This document shows positions 1 to 6,057 of a stretch of 11,242 nucleotides of DNA, piece by piece (position 1 is the stretch's first letter; each line of letters begins with the position of its first letter). The translations under genes and the position numbers were made by a program. Origin of the DNA: Candidatus Solibacter sp. GTDB taxonomy: Bacteria; Acidobacteriota; Terriglobia; Bryobacterales; Bryobacteraceae. The notes below the pieces were generated by a model, which was not told the origin of the DNA, did no database searches, and saw nothing but the letters and a program-made list of their open reading frames with translations. Where the stretch lies: the NCBI GenBank assembly GCA_026394025.1, contig JAPKZC010000873.1:1-11242 (forward strand), given 5' to 3'.

Positions 1-85
1 AGCGGTCAAGATAATTGCGATGTTACGCATATGGGTTTTCAGCAACTAAACTTTAGCGCAAGTTCGCCGCCAGGGAAGGAGTTCA

Positions 86-172
86 TTCAACGCAGAGACG
101 CAGAGACCGCAGAGAAAGCGCAGAGAAAGCCAAAACAAGCTCGCCGGGTGTGTTCTCTGCGTCTGCGTTGAA
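86..172. repeat. CGCAGAGA tandem repeat with inverted partner
   Basis: Four copies of the octamer CGCAGAGA start at 91, 99, 108 and 119. The first two are directly abutted. The left end, TTCAACGCAGAG..., is mirrored at 154-172 by an inverted copy ending in TGCGTTGAA; the two arms (86-106 and 154-172) differ only by a two-base deletion. The whole could fold into a long stem with a loop of about 47 nt, or be two inverted copies of one repeat unit. From memory, similar CGCAGAGA-rich intergenic repeats occur in many environmental bacterial genomes, where they are often mistranslated as short proteins. No coding function is proposed. Confidence 0.8.
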
Positions 173-203
173 CCAACATCCCGCTCGGTGCGGCTCTCGG
201 AGT

Positions 204-209
204 TATACT
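204..209 (+). promoter_or_regulatory. Candidate -10 box TATACT, possibly leaderless start
   Basis: TATACT matches the -10 consensus TATAAT at five of six bases. It ends 8 nt before the chosen ATG at 218, so a transcript would start at or within a base or two of the codon. No SD sequence lies upstream of that ATG and no convincing -35 hexamer lies 16-18 nt upstream, so this is only a candidate. Confidence 0.3.
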
Positions 210-217
210 GTGCTTCC

Positions 218-2239
218 ATGAAGTCCTTAGCCCTGCTGTTGGTGCCGTTCACTCTCTGTGCGGCGGAGAAGATCGAGATTCTGCGCGACGAATTTGGCGT
301 TCCTCACATCTACGCCGCCACCGCCACGGGCGCCGCTTTCGCCTCTGGCTACGCGCAGGCCGAAGACCGCCTCGAAGAACTTCTGCGCAATTACCGCAAG
401 GCCGAGGGCACCATGTCGGAAGCGTTCGGCCCCGAGTTCGTCACCCAGGACTACCGCGCGCGCCTGTGGCGTCACCGCGACGTGGCCCGCCAGCACTATG
501 CGGAACTGGCGCCCAACCTGCGCGCCATCTGCGAAGCCTACCAGGCCGGTATCAGGAAGTTCATGCAGGAGCATCCCGAGCAGGTCCCGGTCTGGGCGCC
601 CAAGCTCGAACCCTGGCAGATCGTTGCGCTGGGCCGCTACATTATCTGGAGTTGGCCCGAAGGTGAAGCCGCCGGCGATCTACAGCGCGCCGGTATTCAG
701 CCCGACCCCGTGGCGTATCATGGCTCCAACGAAATGGCGCTCGCCCCCTCGCGCACAGCGCTCCACGTGCCCATTGCCGTGATCGATCCCCACCTAACCT
801 GGTATGGCGAAGTCCGCTTCTACGAAATGCGCATCTACGGCGGCGACCTGGCGTTCTCCGGCGCCGCCATCCTGGGCCAGCCATTCCCTTCGTTGGGCCA
901 CAACCGCTTCCTCTCCATCGCGATGACCACCGGCGGTCCCGATACCTCCGACGTCTACGAGGAAGAAGTGCGGGACGGCAAGTACAAGTTCAAAGACGAG
1001 TGGCGCCCCCTCGAGGTACGCACCGAGCGGATCGCCGTTAAGACCGGGGGCGAAATCAAATACCAGGATGTGCGAATTGAATCCACGCACCACGGCCCGA
1101 TCGTCGCCCATAAGGACGGCAAGGCCTACGCCGCCGCCATCCCGTACGCCAACGAATTCCGCCTGCTCGAAACCGCGTGGAAGATTGCAACTGCACGCAA
1201 TCTTACGCAGGCCAAGCAGGCGCTCGGCGGACTGCAATACATGGCGCAGAACATCATGATCGCCACGGTGGATGGCGATATCTACTACGTGCGCCATGGG
1301 CGCGTCCCGGTGCGCCCCAACGGCTGCGATTCCTCGCGCCCCATGTCCGGCCCCGCCGCCGCCTGCGAGTGGCAGGGCATCCACTCGTTCGAAGACCTGG
1401 TGCAGATCGCCAACCCGCCGCAAGGCTACATGCAGAACTGCAATACGTCGCCGGTCAATATGATGAAGGATTCCCCGCTGGTTCCCGAGAAATGGGCGGC
1501 GCATCCCTATGTCTACAACGAAACCCGCCGCCCGCCCAGCCAACGTGCCGCCATGGTGCTGGATCTGTTGGATGCGGCGCACGACGTCACCGCCGAGCAG
1601 GCTATCGGGATCGCTTTTTCCCCGCAAGTGTGGCACGCCGAACTCTGGCAGGAGCGCATTCGCCACGCCGCCCCCGATCACGAGATGGCCAACCTGATCG
1701 ACGGCTGGAACCGCCGCAGTGACGCCGATTCGCGTGCCGCGCTGGCCTACTATTTTTTCAAGCTGGCTCTTGGCGGCGCCACGGCGAGCGCCCTGGAACC
1801 GCCAGCCGCATTGACCGACGGCACTATCCGCAGCGCGCTGGATCAGACGGCGCAGCGCCTGAAGGCCGAATTCCCCGCCGATGCCGTGTTCGGCACGCTC
1901 TTTCGCGTGGGGCGCCGTGACGCGACACGCACCTTCCCCGTGGGGGGCGGGTCGCTTGCCCCAGCTGGAATGGCCACGCCGCGTGCTATCAGCTTCAGCC
2001 CGCGCGGCAAGGAAATGGTGGGCCACACCGGCCAGACCTCGACGCAAATCGTAATCCTGAGCAAGCCGCCGCAATCCTACATGGTGCTCCCTCTGGGCGA
2101 AAGCGACCACCCCGATTCGGCTCACTATGACGACCAGGCCGAAAAGCTATTCAGCAAAAGCCGCGCCAAGTCCACCTACTTCCTGAATCGCAAAGAACTG
2201 GAAAAGCACGTTACGGCGAAGAAACAGGTCACTTACTGA
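218..2239 (+). CDS. Secreted penicillin acylase family hydrolase
   Basis: This is an Ntn-hydrolase of the penicillin amidase (PF01804) family, which cleaves amide bonds such as those of acyl-homoserine lactones, beta-lactam side chains or acylated amino acids. The start is the ATG at 218 rather than the in-frame GTG at 188, because it begins directly with a signal peptide (MKSLALLLVPFTLCAA, residues 1-16), implying export. The precursor has 673 residues, near the small end of the family. The catalytic Ser that becomes the new N-terminus after self-cleavage is most likely Ser170 (codon 725-727) in HGSNEMALAPSR, followed by the family's DPHL-type segment. Further family hallmarks are LGHNRFLSIAMTTGGPDTSD, HHGPIV, NPPQGYMQNCN and a C-terminal GQTSTQ...HYDDQ region. 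The substrate cannot be told from sequence. It stands alone on this strand, with an unrelated hypothetical gene downstream. Confidence 0.9.
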   Translation: MKSLALLLVPFTLCAAEKIEILRDEFGVPHIYAATATGAAFASGYAQAEDRLEELLRNYRKAEGTMSEAFGPEFVTQDYRARLWRHRDVARQHYAELAPNLRAICEAYQAGIRKFMQEHPEQVPVWAPKLEPWQIVALGRYIIWSWPEGEAAGDLQRAGIQPDPVAYHGSNEMALAPSRTALHVPIAVIDPHLTWYGEVRFYEMRIYGGDLAFSGAAILGQPFPSLGHNRFLSIAMTTGGPDTSDVYEEEVRDGKYKFKDEWRPLEVRTERIAVKTGGEIKYQDVRIESTHHGPIVAHKDGKAYAAAIPYANEFRLLETAWKIATARNLTQAKQALGGLQYMAQNIMIATVDGDIYYVRHGRVPVRPNGCDSSRPMSGPAAACEWQGIHSFEDLVQIANPPQGYMQNCNTSPVNMMKDSPLVPEKWAAHPYVYNETRRPPSQRAAMVLDLLDAAHDVTAEQAIGIAFSPQVWHAELWQERIRHAAPDHEMANLIDGWNRRSDADSRAALAYYFFKLALGGATASALEPPAALTDGTIRSALDQTAQRLKAEFPADAVFGTLFRVGRRDATRTFPVGGGSLAPAGMATPRAISFSPRGKEMVGHTGQTSTQIVILSKPPQSYMVLPLGESDHPDSAHYDDQAEKLFSKSRAKSTYFLNRKELEKHVTAKKQVTY

Positions 2240-2372
2240 GGCTGTTAGCGTTAGCAGGCGCTGCGTGCTGCCGCCAAATGGGCTTCATCAATTCTTTTTA
2301 ATAGTGCAACGCAATTTCCCGTGCTACAAATTGAAACACGGAAGTATCGGTTTTGTGTCGATATGCATAGGT

Positions 2373-2379
2373 AGGGGGG
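2373..2379 (+). promoter_or_regulatory. Purine-rich ribosome binding site AGGGGGG
   Basis: AGGGGGG ends 5 nt before the ATG at 2385. It supports that start over the upstream in-frame codon at 2265, whose extra 40 residues look like translated intergenic sequence. It is one of the few clear SD-like sites in the window. Confidence 0.5.
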
Positions 2380-2384
2380 CCGTC

Positions 2385-2966
2385 ATGAGCGACCAACGAT
2401 ACATCGAGATCCCGGGAAGCAAGACGCACGAGCTTCCGCCGCTGCTGCTGCACTGTACGACGGACGCCGCTACCGACCTGATGTCCGTCATGCCTGAGGC
2501 CGAGGACATGCTGGCCACCACCGATGCCGCTGAAGAAGTCCTGGAGCAGCGCAAGTTGGACCTGGCCCTGCAACTCACCCAACAGTACCGAGGCCTGCTC
2601 TCACACTGGTTCTGGGGCGATAGCGTCATCGAGTGGATTCGCCAGTGTGAGATCACCTTTGAGTCCGAGGGCGTACTGCGCAGGTTGCTCCACCCCGACG
2701 TCTGGCCGCACGCCAGTCGCGCCAGCTTCGTCGAACTCCTGCGCGAAAAGGCAGTCCCCACCGGCGGTGTGGCGCTCGACAAAGCCGTCGGACTGCGCCT
2801 CACCTTCCGCCAGCCGCCGCCGATCGATTGCTTCTCGAGCCAGTTCCTGTTCTATTTGAACGCGACGGTGGCCGGCACGGCATACCACACCTGGTCACCG
2901 TCTCCGGCCCTGTTTCCGCCGGACCGCTTCCACTTCGACGTGCTTGAGGTGAACGCCGTGAGCTGA
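2385..2966 (+). CDS. Hypothetical protein, 193 residues
   Basis: I do not recognise this protein. It begins MSDQRYIEIPGSK and has 193 residues, no signal peptide and no membrane segment, so it should be cytoplasmic. The first third is acidic and helix-prone (around residues 30-60, rich in Glu, Asp, Ala and Leu). The middle has an aromatic-rich stretch LLSHWFWGDSVIEWIR (about 71-86). The C-terminal third is richer in Pro and aromatics and beta-prone, ending FHFDVLEVNAVS. The start is set by the SD-like AGGGGGG five bases upstream. GC and codon style match the neighbours, which argues for a real gene. It follows the acylase after a 145-bp gap and converges on the oxidoreductase, their stops being 5 bp apart, so it is probably transcribed alone. 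Confidence 0.7.
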   Translation: MSDQRYIEIPGSKTHELPPLLLHCTTDAATDLMSVMPEAEDMLATTDAAEEVLEQRKLDLALQLTQQYRGLLSHWFWGDSVIEWIRQCEITFESEGVLRRLLHPDVWPHASRASFVELLREKAVPTGGVALDKAVGLRLTFRQPPPIDCFSSQFLFYLNATVAGTAYHTWSPSPALFPPDRFHFDVLEVNAVS

Positions 2967-2971
2967 CCGCG

Positions 2972-4321
2972 CTATGCCAGCTTCCAGCCCTTTCGGAAGT
3001 TGGGCTTTAGATACTGGTTGGCTTCACGATTGTTACTGAACTGCTTCTTCGCGGCGTCCCATTCCAGCTTACCTTCCACCTTCATGGCAATCACGCCCAA
3101 CTGCATCCACTGCACGAGGGGAGCCGCCACGCTGAAGCTGGAGCACGAATGTTCGCCGCCCTTGCAGGCGCGGATCCAATCCGCGTAATGTCCGGGCGAC
3201 CGCGTGAGCAAAGGCGAGGGCATCTTGTAGTCCTTCATCTTTGCGTCGGGCATCAGGCGGGTACGCTCGCCGTAGCAGCCGGTGGTCACCATGCCCTTGT
3301 CGCCGATGAACAGGCTCCCGTTGTTGTCGTCGTCGCCGATCAATTCGCCGGCCGGAATGCCATCAAATTTGAGGAACTCCTTGAGGCTGTCGTGCCAGAA
3401 GATCTTAACCGGAGGCATGGAGCCTCTAGCCGGAAAGTCGAACCGCAACACGGTCTGCTGCGGGAACGTATATTTGCCCGGGCCCACCTTCTTGATGCAT
3501 TCGACGCTGCTCGGCGCGCCCAGCCGCATCGCCATATTCGGCGTTCCCAGAATGTGGCACGCCATATCGCCCACGGCGCCGCAACCGTAGTCTGGGAATG
3601 CCCGCCACGCGCGCGGAATGTACGCGGGACTATACGGCCGCGGCAACGTGCCACCCTGCCAAACCTCCCAATCCAGCGTCGCCGGAACCGGGGCCTCCAT
3701 GGGTACGACGTCCGGACTCTGCGGCCAATATTTGCCCGGCCGATCTGTCCACGCGTGCACTTCGGTTACGTTGCCGATGTCGCCGTTCCAGATAATTTCG
3801 CAGCACTCGCGGGCGCCCGGATTGGAGTATCCCTGGTTGCCCATCTGCGTGGCCACGCCGTATCTGGCGGCGGCCTTCTCCAATTCCTGTGCCTCCCAAA
3901 CCGTCCGAGTCAAGGGCTTCTGACAGTAGACGTGTTTGCCGCGCGTCATGGCCCACAGCGACGCCGTGGCATGCATGTGGTCGGGGCAGGAAACCAGCAC
4001 GGCATCGATGTTCGCGGTCTCCTTGTCGAACATGCGCCGGAAGTCCTTATACTTCGGAACCTTGGGGTAGAGCTGGTAGGTGGACGCCGCGCTGGCATCG
4101 TCGGGATCGGCGAACGCGACTATGTTCTCGGCCTTACAACCGGCGATATCGCTCCGGCCCTTCCCGCCCGCGCCGATGGCGGCAATGTTGAGCTTTTCGT
4201 TGGGCGACTTATAGCCCAGGTGTTTCAAGGATGGCGTGCTGCCGAGGCCGGCGGCGGGCACCGCCCCCGCCAGCAGGGTCCCGAAGAAGAAGTGCCGTCT
4301 CGAAGTTCCATCGTTAGCCAT
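2972..4321 (-). CDS. Tat-exported Gfo/Idh/MocA family oxidoreductase
   Basis: This is an NAD(P)-dependent sugar dehydrogenase-type enzyme of 449 residues. It opens with a twin-arginine signal (SRRHFFFGTLLAGAVPAAGLG, residues 7-27), so it is predicted to be exported folded with its cofactor. The Rossmann fold follows: IAAIGAGGKG (46-55) binds the dinucleotide, CPDHMHA (112-118) follows strand four, and HVYCQKPLTRTV (130-141) is this subgroup's version of the EKP motif, with Gln replacing Glu. The C-terminal domain has GCGAVGDMACHILGTPNMA (247-264), with a likely catalytic His256. Members of this group include GH109-like and 3-keto-glycoside-forming enzymes. The start is the ATG at 4321; the frame stays open upstream only as an antisense shadow of the isomerase gene. 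It is divergent from the isomerase and the DUF1080 gene, which suggests a shared pathway. The substrate is unknown. Confidence 0.93.
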   Translation of the reverse strand: MANDGTSRRHFFFGTLLAGAVPAAGLGSTPSLKHLGYKSPNEKLNIAAIGAGGKGRSDIAGCKAENIVAFADPDDASAASTYQLYPKVPKYKDFRRMFDKETANIDAVLVSCPDHMHATASLWAMTRGKHVYCQKPLTRTVWEAQELEKAAARYGVATQMGNQGYSNPGARECCEIIWNGDIGNVTEVHAWTDRPGKYWPQSPDVVPMEAPVPATLDWEVWQGGTLPRPYSPAYIPRAWRAFPDYGCGAVGDMACHILGTPNMAMRLGAPSSVECIKKVGPGKYTFPQQTVLRFDFPARGSMPPVKIFWHDSLKEFLKFDGIPAGELIGDDDNNGSLFIGDKGMVTTGCYGERTRLMPDAKMKDYKMPSPLLTRSPGHYADWIRACKGGEHSCSSFSVAAPLVQWMQLGVIAMKVEGKLEWDAAKKQFSNNREANQYLKPNFRKGWKLA

Positions 4322-4366
4322 GTTGATAGCATAGACCCGCCGCGCGCCAACCGCTACAATCTCTGC
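4322..4366. promoter_or_regulatory. 45-bp divergent promoter region, two candidate leaderless promoters
   Basis: On the plus strand, TACAAT (4355-4360, five of six consensus bases) lies 17 nt after TAGACC (4332-4337, four of six) and ends 6 nt before the isomerase ATG at 4367. On the minus strand, TATGCT (4328-4333, four of six) ends 6 nt before the oxidoreductase ATG at 4321; its -35 is weak. Transcription usually starts about 7 nt after the -10 box, so both messages would begin at the A of their ATG. Neither gene has an SD sequence, which fits leaderless translation. The two promoters overlap (minus -10 and plus -35), which implies mutual interference or shared control. Confidence 0.45.
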
Positions 4367-5272
4367 ATGACTTCGCCCACCCGACGCGATCTTCTGGCGG
4401 CCTCCGCGTTGCTCTTTGCCCGCCGCCTGCGCGCTCTGCCGCTGGCCGACATCAAACTCGGCATCACCACCGACGAAATCACCGAAGACGTCCTCACGGC
4501 CGCCAAATTCCTGAAGCAGTACAACCTGCGCTGGGCCGAGATCCGCAATATCTGGGGCGCCTACAATACCGCGCAGCCGATGGAGAAGATCCGCGAAGCC
4601 GGCAAGATCCTGGACGATCACGGCATCCGGGTCTCCATCGAAGGCACGGGCTTTTTCAAGATACCCTTGCCGCCGGACACTCCGGAAGGCCTGAAGAAAC
4701 TCGATGAGCAATGGGCACTGTTGACCACCGCCATGGAACGCGCCAAGGCGTTCGGCACGGACAAGCTCCGCGTCTTCACCTTCATGCTCGGCAAGGGCGA
4801 AACGCCGAACGCCCAGAGCTACGCGCGCGTCTGGGAACTGACCCGGGAGGCCGCGCGGCGCGCCAAGGGCTTCCGCCTTGCGGTAGAGAACATCGGCGGC
4901 GGGTACGTCTCCACCGGCGCCGAAAGCGCGCTGTTGTTCAAGAACGTCAAGGAAGACAACATCGGCCTCGCCTGGGACCCCAACAACGCCGGATCGAGCG
5001 GCGAGCAGAGCTTTCCCGACGGCTACCGCAAGATTGACCCGGCGCGCATCTTCCACGTGCACCTGCGCGACTACAAGCACCAGGACGGCAAGGTGGTGTG
5101 GACCAGGGTCGGCGATGGCGAGTTCGACAATCTCGGCCAGATCCGCGCGCTCTTGAAGGATGGCTACAAAGGCACGTTCACGCTGGAAACGCACTGGACA
5201 GACCCCAAAGGCAAGATGTATTGCAGCGAGCAAAGCCTGAAGGGGCTGCTCGAAGTGATCGCCAAGGTCTAG
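4367..5272 (+). CDS. Sugar phosphate isomerase/epimerase-like TIM barrel protein
   Basis: This 301-residue protein belongs to the xylose isomerase-like TIM barrel (AP_endonuc_2, PF01261) superfamily. It begins MTSPTRRDLLAASALLFARR, a short twin-arginine-type signal, so export is likely. Candidate divalent-metal ligands sit at the usual strand ends: Glu174 in LAVEN, Asp204 in LAWDPNN, His230 or His232 in HVHLRD and Glu274 in FTLETHW. Family members isomerise or epimerise sugars; some act on 3-keto-sugars as epimerases or beta-eliminating lyases, which fits the neighbours. The ATG at 4367 has no SD sequence and lies 6 nt after a TACAAT box. The longer in-frame extension to 3149 is an antisense reading of the oxidoreductase gene. 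The DUF1080 gene follows after 25 bp on the same strand, probably in one transcript. The exact reaction is not determined. Confidence 0.88.
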   Translation: MTSPTRRDLLAASALLFARRLRALPLADIKLGITTDEITEDVLTAAKFLKQYNLRWAEIRNIWGAYNTAQPMEKIREAGKILDDHGIRVSIEGTGFFKIPLPPDTPEGLKKLDEQWALLTTAMERAKAFGTDKLRVFTFMLGKGETPNAQSYARVWELTREAARRAKGFRLAVENIGGGYVSTGAESALLFKNVKEDNIGLAWDPNNAGSSGEQSFPDGYRKIDPARIFHVHLRDYKHQDGKVVWTRVGDGEFDNLGQIRALLKDGYKGTFTLETHWTDPKGKMYCSEQSLKGLLEVIAKV

Positions 5273-5297
5273 GGTTCTGTGATATGACATAAGCACC

Positions 5298-6044
5298 ATG
5301 TCGCACAGCAGCCGCCGAACTTTTCTTGCCGCGCTCGCCGCCGCACCGCTGGCCGCGCAATATGTCCCGAAACAATCCGATCGCCCCGAACCGCCGACCG
5401 GCGACGAACCGGGCTTCCGTGCCATCTTCGACGGCAAGACTCTCGGAGGATGGGAGGGCGATCCCAAATACTGGCGTGTCGAAAACGGCGCGATGGTTGG
5501 CGAAATCACAGCCGAGACCATCATCAAGAGCAACACCTTCATCATCTGGCGCGGTGGCGCTCCGGCCGACTTCGAATTGAAAGCCGACTACCGCATCGCC
5601 TCCGGCGGCAACAGCGGTATCAACTATCGCAGCGTGGTGGTGCCGGACCCGGTGACGCCCGCCAACAGGTTCGCCATGCGCGGGTATCAATTCGATATCG
5701 ACGGAGGGAACCGCTACACCGGTCAGAACTACGAGGAGAAGGGGCGCCTGTTTCACGCCCTGCGCGGCCAGATGACCCACGTAGTGGGCGGCCAGAAGCC
5801 GATCATTCTATCCAGCATCGGCGATGCCGCCGCCATGGCGGAGTTCATCACCAAGGACTGGAACGCGATCCACCTGATCATCCGCGGCAACACACTAATT
5901 CACATGTTGAATGGCCACCTGATGTGCGTGGTGATTGATGACGATGCCCCCAATCGCACGCTCAAAGGCCAGATCGGCGTACAAGTGCACGTGGGACCGC
6001 CCATGAAAGTGGAGTACCGCAACTTCCGGTTGAAGGAACTGTAG
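5298..6044 (+). CDS. DUF1080 / 3-keto-disaccharide hydrolase-like protein
   Basis: This protein of 248 residues has a DUF1080 (PF06439) domain, now named the 3-keto-disaccharide hydrolase domain, a concanavalin-like beta-sandwich. The N-terminus SSRRTFLAALAAAPLAAQ (4-21) is a twin-arginine signal. Family marks are FDGKTLGGWEG (44-54), WRVENGAMVGE (59-69), GGNSGINYR (103-111), GYQFDID (129-135) and the closing strands GQIGVQVHVGP...VEYRNFRLKEL (224-248). The domain fills the mature protein with no extra modules. Together with the oxidoreductase and isomerase it suggests cleavage of an oxidised (3-keto) glycoside outside the cytoplasm. No SD sequence precedes the ATG; a TATGAC box (5283-5288) 9 nt upstream could give a second, nearly leaderless transcript, but read-through from the isomerase gene is as likely. 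Its stop lies 3 bp from the convergent priA stop. Confidence 0.9.
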   Translation: MSHSSRRTFLAALAAAPLAAQYVPKQSDRPEPPTGDEPGFRAIFDGKTLGGWEGDPKYWRVENGAMVGEITAETIIKSNTFIIWRGGAPADFELKADYRIASGGNSGINYRSVVVPDPVTPANRFAMRGYQFDIDGGNRYTGQNYEEKGRLFHALRGQMTHVVGGQKPIILSSIGDAAAMAEFITKDWNAIHLIIRGNTLIHMLNGHLMCVVIDDDAPNRTLKGQIGVQVHVGPPMKVEYRNFRLKEL

Positions 6045-6057
6045 CGCCTACATCAAC
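6029..6057. other. Small bulged hairpin spanning two convergent stop codons
   Basis: TGTAG (6040-6044) and CTACA (6048-6052) pair around the loop CGC, and GTTGA (6029-6033) can pair with TCAAC (6053-6057) outside it, with six bases bulged on one side. The arms contain the stop codons of the DUF1080 gene and priA. There is no U-tract, so a role as a two-way terminator is only a possibility. Confidence 0.2.

Noticed and set aside
1..171. Plus-strand frame open from the left edge to a TGA at 169, possible tail of a gene
   Set aside because: Its second half is translated CGCAGAGA repeat (RRDAETAEKAQR-like), and the first part matches nothing I know. A 15-codon tail ending at 49 in the next frame is equally possible, so neither is called.
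86..172. CRISPR array
   Set aside because: The units are 8 bp and mostly adjacent, with no spacers of regular length and no cas genes.
46..252. Minus-strand 68-codon frame over the repeat
   Set aside because: The translation is the reverse reading of the CGCAGAGA repeat and runs into the acylase start region. Spurious frames of this kind are typical of such repeats.
794..2125. Minus-strand open frame of 443 codons opposite the acylase gene
   Set aside because: It is antisense to a clear family member, with His/Arg/Gly-rich low-complexity translation and no domain. It is a high-GC shadow frame.
2240..2384. Terminator and promoter between the acylase and the hypothetical gene
   Set aside because: The only hairpin seen is a 4-bp stem (GCAG/CTGC around 2255-2275), and TTGAAA (2331-2336) has no -10 box at proper spacing. 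Apart from the SD-like site nothing here is convincing.
2981..2999. CTTCC/GGAAG hairpin near the convergent stops as a terminator
   Set aside because: It lies inside the oxidoreductase coding end, has a 5-bp stem with a 9-nt loop and lacks a T-tract.
3149..4366. In-frame upstream extension of the isomerase over the oxidoreductase gene
   Set aside because: The extension reads the opposite strand of the oxidoreductase. The protein's own twin-arginine start is at 4367, with a -10 box just upstream.
4322..5545. In-frame upstream extension of the oxidoreductase over the isomerase and DUF1080 genes
   Set aside because: It is antisense to two real genes. The Tat signal right after the ATG at 4321 marks the true N-terminus.
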